The position numbers and the translations under genes are program-made. From contig JBJHBH010000003.1 in NCBI GenBank assembly GCA_050485365.1, forward strand, positions 26,446-90,445: a DNA stretch of 64,000 nt, given 5' to 3'. Below are positions 16,560 to 28,813 of this stretch, in pieces. Source of the stretch: JARFUG01 sp050485365. Lineage in GTDB: Bacteria; Desulfobacterota; Desulfuromonadia; Desulfuromonadales; JACZKF01. How positions within the stretch are numbered: position 1 is the first letter of the stretch; each line of letters begins with the position of its first letter. The notes below the pieces were generated by a model. The model saw only the letters and a list, made by a program, of their open reading frames with translations. It did no database searches and was not told the DNA's origin.

Positions 16560-16754
16560 CAGTTATTTTTCATTTTGGTATTCTATCAAAAGTATCTGTT
16601 GATGCAGCCGGTGGTCGGACACAGGGGTGCCGAGGACGCCCGGGGCTGGGAGCGCCCGGAAGCGGCAAGGAAAACAACCCCTTTTCAGTTCGCTGTGGCA
16701 TGATAATCTTTGGCATGACAATGATTCTGATTCTAATGAGCGATCGAGGTTGAG

Positions 16755-19475
<2,721 letters not shown>

Positions 19476-19494
19476 ATCCTCACCTCTGCCCCCA

Positions 19495-19536
19495 AAAGCG
19501 AAGGCGAGCCGGATGCGTGCGGCTCGCCTTCGCTTT
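19495..19536 (+). terminator. 16-bp hairpin terminator after P-type ATPase
   Basis: AAAGCGAAGGCGAGCC pairs perfectly with GGCTCGCCTTCGCTTT across a 10-nt loop, 20 nt after the ATPase stop codon. The T-run is short. Confidence 0.7.
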
Positions 19537-19606
19537 GGGCACCGACTCCCCTCCGAAAAACCCCGCTTTCGACTCCCAACGACACCACCGACAAGCGTCG
19601 TCCGGT

Positions 19607-19651
19607 GCCATAGAAAATACCTTTGCCCCCCACAGTAAAACAGTATTTTAC
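19607..19651 (+). promoter_or_regulatory. 45-nt LysR-type regulatory signature, site 1 (ThDP/ALDH/GDH unit)
   Basis: Reads GCCATAG, 6 nt, CCTTTGCCCCC, 4 nt, GTAAAACAGTATTTTAC. The last block is a palindrome of T-N11-A type, the form bound by LysR regulators. It ends 139 nt before the ThDP gene start. The same three blocks at identical spacing occur at 33334, 34802, 42140 and 44153. Confidence 0.75.
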
Positions 19652-19790
19652 ATCATTGCGAACCTCCCCTAGAGTGTTCAAAAGGTTACTCAGGCGGTAT
19701 TGTTTAATAGAGCCGACGACCCGTCCGCGCGGAACGGTCGAAACCCTTTGAAGTGATTCAAAACTCAAGCAGCTCGAAAGGGGAGAGAAT

Positions 19791-21506
19791 ATGAACGGAG
19801 CACACGTTATCGTCAGGATGCTCAAGGAGCAGGGGGTGGAGGTCGTCTTCGGCGTCCCTGGAGACACGAGCATCGCTCTGTACGAGGCGCTGCACGACGC
19901 CGCACCCGAGATCAGGCACATCCTGGCCCGCGACGAGCGCTCGGCCGCCTTCATGGCCGATGCGTACGCGCGCCTCTCCCACAAGCCCGGCGTGTGCGAG
20001 TGCCCGAGCGGCGCCGGCGCCCTCTATTCGGTCCCCGGCGTGGCCGAGGCCAACGCCTCCTCGATCCCCGTCATCCTCATCACCTCGGACAACGCCCTGG
20101 CCGGCGAGGGGAAGAAGACGATCACCGAGCTCGACACCGAGGCGCTCTTCAAGACGATCACCAAGCTCTCCACCCTCTTGAAGATGGGACACAAGCTCCC
20201 CGAGACGATCCGCCGTGCCTTCCGCATCGCCACGAGCGGCCGCCCCGGAGCGGTGCAGCTCGCCATCCCGGCGGAGGTCTCCGGCGGCGAGTTCACCGGC
20301 GGCGAAGAGGCGCTTTTCGGCGCGGCCGACTGCCGCACCTACCCCTCTTACCGCACCCGCGGCAGCCGTGAGGCGCTGGAGGAGCTGGTGGGGCACCTGA
20401 TGCAGGCGAGCCGCCCCGTCATCGTCGCCGGCGGCGGCACCAATCACTCCCAGGCGGGCAATGAGATCAGGGCCGCGGCCGAGTGGCTCGCCGCCCCGGT
20501 GGTGACGACGATCTCGGGGCAGGGGATCATGCCCGACGAGCACCCGCTGGCCCTCGGCGTCATCGGCGACAACGGCTTTCACCCCCACGCCATCCGCGCC
20601 GTCGAGGAAGCCGACGTCATCCTCTACGTCGGCTGCAAGATGGGGTCGGTCTCGACCCTCAAGTGGACGCTCCCTTCGCCGAAACCCGAGCGCAAGATCC
20701 TCCAGATCGATCTCGATCCGGAGCTCCTCTCCAACAATTTCCACAACACCCTGAGCGTCGCCGGAGACGCCCGGCTCGTTCTGGCCGACCTCGTCGTCCT
20801 GCTCAAGGGGAGAGGGGCGGCCCGAAAGCCCTCGGCATGGCTCGATGCGCTCAACGAGGCACGGGCGCAGTTCTGGCGCGACGCCGAGGCCGAGCTTCAG
20901 GCCGACGACGTCCCCCTGAAGCCCCAGCGGGTCATCTCGGCGCTGAACAAGCGCCTCACCGGCCCCTCCATCGTCATCTCCGACGCGGGGACGCCGACCC
21001 CCTACATCACCCGTTTTTTGAAGCTCTCAGGGAACGGCTCGCGCTTCATCATCCCCCGCGCTTACGGCGGACTCGGCTACGCCATTCCGGCGCTGGTCGG
21101 CGCCCATCAGGCCCGCCCCGACGCGCGCCTCGTCGGCCTCTTCGGCGACGGCAGCCTGGGGATGTCGGCCGGTGAGCTCGAGACGCTGGCGCGCCTGAAG
21201 ATCCCGGCGGTGCTGATCCACTTCAACAACTCGTGCTTCGGGTGGATCAAGGCGCTGCAGTCGCTGCACGCCAAGAGCAAATACTTCTCCGTCGACTTCA
21301 CCGCGGGGAGCCCCTCGATGGTCGCCGAAGGGTTCGGCCTGAAGGCCCGCCAGGTCGCCACCCCCGAAGAGCTCGAAGCGGGGCTCGACGAGGCCTTCGC
21401 CTGCGACGGCCCCTTCTTCCTCGACGTGATCTCCGAGTCCGAAGAGCTGGCGATCCCCCCCGTCGCGTCGTGGCTCAAAGCTGCGGAGAAGCTGAAGAAG
21501 GGTTGA
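19791..21506 (+). CDS. Thiamine-diphosphate-dependent enzyme, acetolactate synthase-like
   Basis: 571 residues; GGGGAGAG before ATG 19791. Three-domain ThDP fold: Pyr domain (residues ~1-165; VFGVPGDTSIALYEAL, with the Glu that activates ThDP in ARDERSAAFMADAYAR), a central FAD/DHS-like domain (~190-330; RPVIVAGGGTNHS) and a PP domain with the ThDP-Mg motif GDGSLGMSAGELETLARL...FNN at ~445-475. The family includes acetolactate synthases and 2-oxoacid decarboxylases, and the substrate cannot be read from sequence. First gene of the unit carrying regulatory site 1, followed by an ALDH7 gene, so a role releasing an aldehyde from a 2-oxoacid in amino-acid breakdown is possible (inference). Confidence 0.72.
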   Translation: MNGAHVIVRMLKEQGVEVVFGVPGDTSIALYEALHDAAPEIRHILARDERSAAFMADAYARLSHKPGVCECPSGAGALYSVPGVAEANASSIPVILITSDNALAGEGKKTITELDTEALFKTITKLSTLLKMGHKLPETIRRAFRIATSGRPGAVQLAIPAEVSGGEFTGGEEALFGAADCRTYPSYRTRGSREALEELVGHLMQASRPVIVAGGGTNHSQAGNEIRAAAEWLAAPVVTTISGQGIMPDEHPLALGVIGDNGFHPHAIRAVEEADVILYVGCKMGSVSTLKWTLPSPKPERKILQIDLDPELLSNNFHNTLSVAGDARLVLADLVVLLKGRGAARKPSAWLDALNEARAQFWRDAEAELQADDVPLKPQRVISALNKRLTGPSIVISDAGTPTPYITRFLKLSGNGSRFIIPRAYGGLGYAIPALVGAHQARPDARLVGLFGDGSLGMSAGELETLARLKIPAVLIHFNNSCFGWIKALQSLHAKSKYFSVDFTAGSPSMVAEGFGLKARQVATPEELEAGLDEAFACDGPFFLDVISESEELAIPPVASWLKAAEKLKKG

Positions 21507-21511
21507 AATTC

Positions 21512-21598
21512 ATAACCCCTCCCGACCTCCCCTTGAGTCAAGGGGAGGAGAAAGGGGATTCCCCCTCTTAAGTTAAGAGGGGGTCAGGGGGAGTTATG
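21512..21598. repeat. C-rich palindromic repeats
   Basis: Two palindromes in tandem (CTCCCCTTGAGTCAAGGGGAG; CCCCCTCTTAAGTTAAGAGG) between the ThDP and ALDH genes. They belong to the C-rich dispersed family and could act as an intra-operon hairpin. Confidence 0.5.
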
Positions 21599-21642
21599 AC
21601 AGATTCCGGAGACAGCATGTTTGCACCCCAAGGAGCAAAAAA

Positions 21643-23136
21643 ATGACTCACACCAACATCCTGAAGCCTTTCGATCTGCACAACGCCAAGGGCGGCACCC
21701 TCGCCGTCCGCTCCCCCATCGACGGGGCGCTCCTCGCCGAGGTCGCCGAGAACACCCCCGAAGAGATGGCCGCCATGATCGCCAAGGCGAGCGCCGCCTT
21801 CGACAGCTGGCGTGCGGTGCCGGCGCCGAGGCGCGGCGAGCTGGTGCGCCTCCTCGGCGAGGAGCTGCGCGCGTCGAAGGAAGATCTCGGCCGCCTCGTC
21901 TCGCTGGAGGTCGGCAAGATCTACCAGGAGGGGCTCGGCGAGGTGCAGGAGATGATCGACATCTGCGACTTCGCCGTCGGCCTGTCGCGCCAGCTCTACG
22001 GTCTCACCATCGCCTCGGAGCGCCCGGGGCACCGCATGATGGAGTCGTGGCATCCCATCGGGACGTGCGGGGTCATCTCGGCCTTCAACTTCCCCGTCGC
22101 GGTGTGGGCGTGGAACACGGCCCTGGCGCTGGTGTGCGGCAACCCCGTGATCTGGAAGCCCTCGGAGAAGACGCCGCTGGGCGCCCTGGCCTCGATGAAG
22201 ATCTTCGAGCGGGCTCTGGCGCGCTTCGGCGACGCCCCCGAAGGGCTTGCGCAGCTCGCCATCGGCGGGCGCGAGCTCGGCGAGGCCCTCGTCGCCAGCC
22301 CCGACGTCCCGGTCATCTCGGCGACGGGCTCCACGGCCATGGGGCGCGCCGTCGGGATCAAGGTGGCCGAGCGCTTCGGCCGCTCCATCCTGGAGCTCGG
22401 CGGCAACAACGCCATGATCGTCGCCCCCTCGGCCGATCTGGAGATGGCGGTGCGCGCCATCGTCTTCTCGGCGGTCGGCACCTGCGGGCAGCGCTGCACC
22501 TCCCTTCGCCGCCTCATCGTCCACAGCGATATCGCCTCGACGCTCCTGCCGCGCATCCGTCAGGCGTACGCGTCGGTCCCCATCGGCGACCCCCTCGAAA
22601 ACGGCAGCCTCATCGGCCCCCTCATCGACGCCCAGGCCTACGAGGCGATGCAGGACGCCCTCGATCAGGCCCGCGCCGACGGCGGCAAGGTCTACGGCGG
22701 CGAGCGCATCCTTCAGGACCGCTACCCCGACGCCTACTACGTCAGGCCCGCCATCGTGGAGATGCCCGCCCAGACCGAGGTCGTCAAGCACGAGACCTTC
22801 GCCCCCATCCTCTACGTGCTGACCTACGACACCCTCAAGGAGGCGATCGCGCTGCAGAACGGCGTCCCCCAGGGGCTCTCCTCGTGCATCTTCTCCAACG
22901 ACGTGCGCGAGACCGAGGCGTTTTTCAGCGCCACCGGCTCCGACTGCGGCATCGCGAACGTCAACATCGGCCCCTCGGGGGCCGAGATCGGCGGCGCTTT
23001 CGGCGGAGAGAAGGAGACCGGCGGGGGACGCGAGTCGGGCTCCGATTCGTGGAAGGCCTACATGCGCCGACAGACCAACACCATCAACTACTCCAGCGAT
23101 CTCCCCCTCGCGCAGGGGATCAAGTTCACGATCTGA
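21643..23136 (+). CDS. ALDH7-type aldehyde dehydrogenase (aminoadipate-semialdehyde dehydrogenase family), copy 1
   Basis: 497 residues; AGGAG 8 nt before ATG. NAD-dependent aldehyde dehydrogenase with ISAFNFPVAVWAWN, catalytic Glu in ILELGGNNAM and catalytic Cys in GTCGQRCTS. The C-terminal ANVNIGPSGAEIGGAFGGEK and TGGGRESGSDSWKAYMRR signature identifies the ALDH7/antiquitin/AmaB group, which oxidises 2-aminoadipate semialdehyde (in equilibrium with a cyclic imine). It is a paralog of the protein at 42514, sharing the same C-terminal signature. It is in a row with the ThDP enzyme and glutamate dehydrogenase. The likely substrate is an amino-semialdehyde or the aldehyde made by the ThDP enzyme. 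Confidence 0.85.
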   Translation: MTHTNILKPFDLHNAKGGTLAVRSPIDGALLAEVAENTPEEMAAMIAKASAAFDSWRAVPAPRRGELVRLLGEELRASKEDLGRLVSLEVGKIYQEGLGEVQEMIDICDFAVGLSRQLYGLTIASERPGHRMMESWHPIGTCGVISAFNFPVAVWAWNTALALVCGNPVIWKPSEKTPLGALASMKIFERALARFGDAPEGLAQLAIGGRELGEALVASPDVPVISATGSTAMGRAVGIKVAERFGRSILELGGNNAMIVAPSADLEMAVRAIVFSAVGTCGQRCTSLRRLIVHSDIASTLLPRIRQAYASVPIGDPLENGSLIGPLIDAQAYEAMQDALDQARADGGKVYGGERILQDRYPDAYYVRPAIVEMPAQTEVVKHETFAPILYVLTYDTLKEAIALQNGVPQGLSSCIFSNDVRETEAFFSATGSDCGIANVNIGPSGAEIGGAFGGEKETGGGRESGSDSWKAYMRRQTNTINYSSDLPLAQGIKFTI

Positions 23137-23224
23137 TCCGTCTCCTCTCCTCCATTCCCCTCTTCCCCTCCGAATGCCGGGGCGGGGAAGAGGGGCTGAC
23201 CGAAAAAGAGCGTACTGTTCGCCG

Positions 23225-23331
23225 AAGGAGTCTCGGGGCGCCGCGCAGAGGGTGTCCGGCGCCCGGATGGCGCCGGCCAAGCCCCAGGGATGGGTTCATG
23301 CGTCCCTCGGAGCGGGGGGCGCGAGACCCTT
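23225..23331 (+). repeat. Structured palindromic repeat, subtype II, copy C
   Basis: About 107 bp with outer arms AAGGAGTCTCGGGGCGCC... and ...GGGCGCGAGACCCTT, inner hairpin GGCGCCCGGATGGCGCC, then CCAGGGATGGGTTCATGCGT. Closest to the copies at 36071 and 42319. It is flanked on the left by ACTGTTC, as in copy D. Confidence 0.75.
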
Positions 23332-23437
23332 CGCACGGCGGGTGGATCGCTAACAGCAAGGGCTCGTTCCCTGAACGGGACTCGTCCGTCTGAGCGCCCC
23401 GCGCCTCATCACAGGTATGCAAACCGAGGAAAGTCCG

Positions 23438-26400
23438 ATGAACGAGACAGCGAAAAAAACCTTGTCCGCCGAGGTGTTGCGAGAGATCGACGCCTGCTGC
23501 GGCCAGGCGGGGGAGAACCTGCGGTGGCTGATGGAGAAGATGAACGCCTACTTCGCCATCACCATGCAGGACGAGCCCCAGGCGATCACCGCCCTCGCCC
23601 TGCGCCTTCAGCACCTGCGTCTGGAAGATCATCTCGTTCTGGCCGAGCGCGAAAACCGCCTGATGCTCGCCAAACCCAACCGGCTCGGCTCCCTCTACGC
23701 CACCCTTCGCTCGTTGCGGGGGCGCGAAATTTCGTACGCGCAGTTCACCCAGTCCTACGGGGCGATCCCCGGGCTCGACGAGGAGCTCGAAGTCCAGCGC
23801 TTCGACTTCGACCGCAAATCCCACGAAGAGATCGCCTCGGCCGGTGAGGTGACGATCCCCCAGGGGATCCGCCGCGCCGTCAGGGCGTCGCTCGCGAGCA
23901 CTACGGGCAGATCGACGCGCGGCCGTTCGATCACCTTCTGCGCCTGCTGTGGCTCAACAACGAAAACTACGTGCGCATCTCTCCCCCCAAGCGGGTCGCC
24001 CAGGTCCTCTGGATGTATCACCAGAGCAACCTGCACGGGGGGATCTTCTTCGATACCGAGAAATCGGCGGACGCCGAGTACGAGTACGGCCGGGAGTGCC
24101 GCATCATGTTCGCGGCGGGCAATCCTCCCGAATACGACTTTCTCACCCAGATCATGGAGGTCTTCAACCGCCTGCAGATCGGCGTCAGGCGCGCCTACTG
24201 TCTCACCATCAGCAACGGCGTCCACCCCTATTTCTTCGGCACCTTCTACATCCGCCTGCGATACGACGAGCTCGTCGACAAAAACTCCGACCTTTACAAG
24301 AGTCTGCGCGCCGAGCTCTACAACACCCAGATCCTCTCCACCGCCAAGCGCAGCTACCGCGCCTTCGTCACCGGAGGGGTGATGACGGGGGAGGCCGTCT
24401 CGCTGGTCAACGCCATGATGGCCTTCTGCCACACGAATCTGGCCCACAATCAGCCCGACCGCTTCGGCTTCGAAGACGTCGAGAGGGCCTTTCTGTGCCA
24501 CCCGCAGATGACGCACGCCCTGGTGCGCCTCTTCGAGGCGCGCTTCGACCCGGAGATCGCCGAGCGCGCCCCCCTCTACGAAAAGAGCCTCGAGGAGGTC
24601 GCCGCCGACATCGACAACTACAACACCGGCTACCGCTCCCTCGACCGGATACGCCGCACCATCTATCGCTGCGCGCTCCTCTTCATCACCCACACCCTCA
24701 AGACGAACTTCTTCGTCCCCGAGAAGCAGGCCCTCGCCTTCCGCCTCGATCCGGCCTACCTCGAAGCCCTCGGCAGCGAGTTCACCGCCGACCTGCCACC
24801 GGAGCGCCCCTTCCGAGTGACCTTCTTTTTCGGCCGCCACGGCGCCGGCTACCACATCGGCTTTTCGGACATCGCCCGCGGCGGATGGCGCACGGTGCTG
24901 GCCCACGGCTGGGACGATTTCGTCAGCAACGCCGGCACCATCTTCCGCGAGAACTACGTCCTTGCGCACACACAACACCTCAAGAACAAGGACGTCTACG
25001 AGGGGGGCTCGAAGATGGTCGTCCTCCTCAACGCCGTCGACTTGAAGAACAAAGAGCTCGTCACCCGGCGCCTCTACAAGCTGCAGTTCGGCTTCATCAA
25101 CGCCTTCTTCGACATCTTCGTCACGGAGAACGGCCGCGCCAAAGATCCCCGCGTCGTCGACTACTACGGCGAAGACGAGGCGATCGAGCTCGGCCCGGAC
25201 GAGAACATGCACGACAGCATGGTCGAGCTGATCGCCCGCCAGTCGGTGAGGCGCGGCTATCTGCTGGGCATCGGCGTCATCTCCAGCAAGAAGGCGGGGA
25301 TCAATCACAAGGAGTTCGGCGTCACCTCGACGGGGGTCGTCAAGTTCGCCGAAATCGCCATGGAGGAGCTCGGGATCGACGTCCGCCGCGACCCCTTCAG
25401 CGTCAAGTTCACCGGCGGCCCCGGCGGCGACGTGGCGGGGAATGCCATGCGTCTTCTGTTAGAGCGCTCTCCCGACGTGAGGATCAAGCTGATCCTCGAC
25501 GGCACGGGGGCTCTGCACGACCCGGACGGCGCCGACCGCGCGGCGCTGGAGCGCATCGTGCTGCAAAGCGACATCGAGGCCTTCGACGCGCAGGCGCTGC
25601 ACCCGGGGGGCTTCATCCTCTACCGCAACGTGCGCCGCACCGACGGGCTCAGGGAGCTCTATAAGAAGGTGCGCCGCACCGACGAGGGGCTGCTCGAAGA
25701 GTGGATCACCGGCGACGAGTTTAACCGCACCTTCAACAATCTCATCTTCACCGTCGACGCCGACCTCTTCATCCCCGCCGGCGGACGCCCCGAGACGGTG
25801 GACGAGAGCAACTGGCAAAAATTCTTCGACGCCGGGGGGAAGGCGTCGATGCGGGCGGTGGTCGAGGGGGCCAACTCCTTCATCACCCCGCCGGCCCGGG
25901 CCGAGCTGCAAAAGAAGGGGGTCATCGTCCTTCGCGATTCTTCGGCCAACAAGTGCGGCGTCATTTCGAGCTCGTACGAGATCATCGCCAACCTGCTGAT
26001 GAGCGAGAAGGAGCTCTTCGCCAACAAGGAGCGCTACGTCGCCGACGTGCTGAAAATCCTCGAACAGCGCGCCGAAGACGAGGCACGGCTGATCTTCAGG
26101 CGCCGAAGCGACAGCGGCGGCGCGCTCCTCTACACCGAGATCTCGGCCCGGATCAGCGCCGAAATCAACGCCCACTATGCCAAGCTCTTCAGCTATTTCC
26201 AGAAGCACCCCGAGTCGGCGGACGATCCGCAGATGCGTAAGGCCATCCTCGCGCATCTGCCCGAGATGATTCGCGAAGTGCCGAAGTTTCGCAACCGGAT
26301 CAAGACGCTCCCCGCCAAATACATCGCCGCGATTCTGGCGGGGGAGATCGCCTCGTCGATGGTCTACAGGGGCGATCAGGAGGCCAACTTCGTCGACATG

Positions 26401-26439
26401 TTCAAGGGGCACCTGCGCCGCTGCAGCCGCGAGCCATGA
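23438..26439 (+). CDS. NAD-dependent glutamate dehydrogenase, ~1000-residue type, with apparent frameshift
   Basis: ATG 23438 (GAGGA 7 nt upstream) opens a frame that reads as glutamate dehydrogenase up to IPQGIRRAV (~23884). From ~23898 the match continues in the -1 frame (EHYGQIDARPFDHLL, LWLNNENYVRISPPKRVAQ) to the stop at 26439. The upstream part of that second frame has a stop at 23845-23847, so one base appears missing between ~23884 and 23898. Catalytic segments are intact: GFSDIARGGWR, GGSKMVVL (substrate Lys) and the dinucleotide site KFTGGPGGDVAGN. The size matches the ~115-kDa NAD-GDH class. It would convert glutamate to 2-oxoglutarate and NADH, drawing off transamination products. 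No slippery heptamer is visible at the break. It could be a sequencing error, a real mutation or recoding. Confidence 0.75.
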
Positions 26440-26552
26440 GCAATGCCCAGCGCGTTCCGCCAATCTTGACGCGCATCATTTTTCTGCGGCCGCGCCGATG
26501 GTAAAAAGCGTCGGACAATGACAGAGCTCTTGCTCAAAATAAGAGGTCCATC

Positions 26553-27392
26553 ATGCTCGAAGCAGTTCTCAGTCTCGGCGGGATCGGCCTGAGCGCCGCC
26601 CTCATCCTCGGAATCCTCGCCAAGAAATTCGCCGTGGAGGTCGACCCGCGCGAGGCGGCGATCACCGACATCCTCCCCTCCGCCAACTGCGGCGCCTGCG
26701 GTTATCCCGGCTGCGGCGCCTACGCCAAGGCGGTGTCGGGCGGGGCCGCGGCGATCAATCTGTGCACTCCCGGCGGGCAGCAGGCGATCTCGGAGATGGC
26801 CCGCATCCTCGGGGTGACGGCCATCGGCATGGAGGCGCAGGTGGCGGTCGTCTTGTGCCAGGGGGACAACGAGAAGGCCACGTCCAAATACCGCTATCTC
26901 GGCATCGAGGACTGCAACGCCGCCCAGCGGTTGGCGGGGGGACCCAAGGAGTGCCCCGGAGGGTGCCTCGGGCTCGGCACCTGCGCCCGCGTCTGCCCCT
27001 TTGACGCCATCGAGATGACCTCCAAGGGGCTGGCGGTGATCAGTCGCGACAAATGCACCGGCTGCAAGAAGTGCGTCGCGGCCTGCCCCCGAGACGTCAT
27101 CCGCATGACCCCGGCCTCGAACACCGTCCACGTCCTGTGCAACAGCCGCGACAAGGGGGCGAAGGTGCGCAAATATTCCAAGACGGGGTGCATCGCCTGC
27201 AACATCTGCGTCAAGGTCGCCCCGGGAGCCTATGTGGTGGAGGAGAATCTGGCGCGGGTGATCTACGAAGAGGGGGCCGAGGCCAAAGCTGCCATGGAGA
27301 AATGCCCGACCAAGTGCATCCGCGATTTCAGCGAAGCCTACCCCGACGGAAGCACGTTCAAGCCGCAAAGGCAGAAAAAGGAATCGACGTGA
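26553..27392 (+). CDS. rnfB: RnfB-like ferredoxin subunit
   Basis: 279 residues; AGAGG upstream of ATG. N-terminal membrane helix (LSLGGIGLSAALILGILAKKF) followed by the RnfB Fe-S motif CGACGYPGCGAYAKAV (~48-63) with further Cys in NLC and VVLC. Two [4Fe-4S] ferredoxin motifs follow (CARVCPFDAI; CTGCKKCVAACPRDVI), and then a C-terminal CIACNICVKVAPGAY...KCPTKCI pair. Rnf complexes couple ferredoxin and NAD to ion pumping. Here only rnfB and rnfC are present, 77 nt apart, after the glutamate dehydrogenase gene. Confidence 0.85.
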   Translation: MLEAVLSLGGIGLSAALILGILAKKFAVEVDPREAAITDILPSANCGACGYPGCGAYAKAVSGGAAAINLCTPGGQQAISEMARILGVTAIGMEAQVAVVLCQGDNEKATSKYRYLGIEDCNAAQRLAGGPKECPGGCLGLGTCARVCPFDAIEMTSKGLAVISRDKCTGCKKCVAACPRDVIRMTPASNTVHVLCNSRDKGAKVRKYSKTGCIACNICVKVAPGAYVVEENLARVIYEEGAEAKAAMEKCPTKCIRDFSEAYPDGSTFKPQRQKKEST

Positions 27393-27404
27393 CAGGGACC
27401 GGTA

Positions 27405-27455
27405 CACCCCCCTCACCCGCCCTTCGGGCACCTTCTCCCTGAGGGAGAGGGGAGG
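27405..27455. repeat. C-rich intergenic palindromic repeat
   Basis: CCTCACCCGCCCTTCGGGCACC followed by TTCTCCCTGAGGGAGAGG, filling the rnfB-rnfC gap. Dispersed family member. Confidence 0.5.
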
Positions 27456-27469
27456 CGCAAGTACAGCTT

Positions 27470-28780
27470 ATGAAACTCAAGACGTTTCCCGGCGGGCTGC
27501 ATCCACCGGACAACAAGGAGTGGTCGGCCCACAAGGCGATCGAGGAATGCCCCCTCCCCGAGGAGCTCGTCATCCCTTTGTCGCAGCATATCGGCGCACC
27601 CGCGGAAGTCTGCGTCGGCAAAGGGGACCGGGTCAGACGGGGGGAGGTGATCGGGCGGGCCAAAGGGTTCGTCTCGGCGCCGATGCACGCCTCGACTTCC
27701 GGGGAGGTGGTCGCCGTCGAGCCGCGACCGCACCCCACCGGCTTCTCGGTCCCGTCGGTGGTGATCCGTCCCGACGGCGAGGATCTTTGGGTCGACGGGA
27801 TCGGCGAGGCCGATCCGGAGAGATTGACTGCGGCCGAGATCCTAGAGCGCATCCGGGCCGCCGGCGTCGTCGGCAAGGGGGGCGCGACCTTCCCCACCCA
27901 CGTCAAGCTGAGCCCTCCGCCCGAGAAGAAGATCGATACCCTCATCATCAACGGCGTGGAGTGCGAGCCGTATCTCACCGCCGACCACCGCCTCATGGTG
28001 GAGGAGGCCGAGCGCGTCTTCGACGGGATCGACGCCTTTCGCAAAGCGCTCGGAGTGAGGCGGACGCTGATCGGCATCGAGTCGAACAAGCCCGACGCCA
28101 TCGAGCTGATGACCCGCAAGGGGGCGCCCCTCGGGATGGAGATCTTCCCCCTGAAGATCCGCTACCCGCAGGGGGGAGAGAAGCAGCTCATCTTCGCGCT
28201 CACCGGGCGCGAGGTCCCCAACGGCTCCCTGCCGATGGATGTCGGGGTGATCGTGCAGAACGTCGCCACCGCCGCCGCCGTGAGCGATGCGGTACGTTTC
28301 GGCGCGCCGCTCATCGAGCGCATCGTCACCGTCACCGGCCCCGCCGTGGCCGAGCCGAAGAACCTGCGGGTGCGCATCGGCACCCCCTACACTCATCTGA
28401 TCGCGCAGTGCGGCGGCCTTTCGGGCGATCCGGCCAAGATCATCATGGGGGGGCCCATGATGGGGACCGCGCAGCTCTCGCTGGAGGTGCCGGTGACGCG
28501 CGGCGCATCGGGGGTCGTCCTCTTCACCGAAGGGGACATCCCCCTCGTCAAGGAGGGGCCGTGCATCCGCTGCGGGCGCTGCGTTCGGGTGTGCCCGGCG
28601 CGCATCGTGCCGACCGCCGTTGCCGCCTACGCGCGCCTCGACATGCACGAGGCGGGCGAGAAGCTCCACGCCACCGCCTGCATCGAGTGCGGCTGCTGCA
28701 CCTACATCTGCCCCTCGGCCATCCCCCTGGTCCAGGCGATCCGACAGACCAAGGCGGTCATCGCCGCCAGGCGCAGATGA
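27470..28780 (+). CDS. rnfC: RnfC-like NADH/FMN and ferredoxin subunit
   Basis: 436 residues. RnfC N-terminal beta domain (LKTFPGGLHPPDNKEW), FMN/NADH-binding Rossmann-like domain (GVVGKGGATFPTHVKLSPP, IINGVECEPYLTADHRLM), an SLBB-type domain, and two [4Fe-4S] motifs at the C terminus (CIRCGRCVRVCP; CIECGCCTYICPS). In full Rnf complexes this subunit takes electrons from or gives them to NADH. It ends 33 bp from the convergent MFS gene. The absence of rnfA, D, E and G nearby suggests either that they lie elsewhere or that RnfBC works as a separate NADH:ferredoxin module. Confidence 0.85.
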   Translation: MKLKTFPGGLHPPDNKEWSAHKAIEECPLPEELVIPLSQHIGAPAEVCVGKGDRVRRGEVIGRAKGFVSAPMHASTSGEVVAVEPRPHPTGFSVPSVVIRPDGEDLWVDGIGEADPERLTAAEILERIRAAGVVGKGGATFPTHVKLSPPPEKKIDTLIINGVECEPYLTADHRLMVEEAERVFDGIDAFRKALGVRRTLIGIESNKPDAIELMTRKGAPLGMEIFPLKIRYPQGGEKQLIFALTGREVPNGSLPMDVGVIVQNVATAAAVSDAVRFGAPLIERIVTVTGPAVAEPKNLRVRIGTPYTHLIAQCGGLSGDPAKIIMGGPMMGTAQLSLEVPVTRGASGVVLFTEGDIPLVKEGPCIRCGRCVRVCPARIVPTAVAAYARLDMHEAGEKLHATACIECGCCTYICPSAIPLVQAIRQTKAVIAARRR

Positions 28781-28813
28781 ACCACCTCGAAGCCCGGCCT
28801 GATCCTTCCATTT

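Noticed and set aside
19607..19651. Sigma-54 promoter at the 45-nt signature
   Set aside because: No TGGCAC-N5-TTGCA pattern; the palindrome is of T-N11-A LysR type.
23884..23898. Programmed ribosomal frameshift in glutamate dehydrogenase
   Set aside because: No slippery heptamer or adjacent stem-loop was seen; an indel is more likely.
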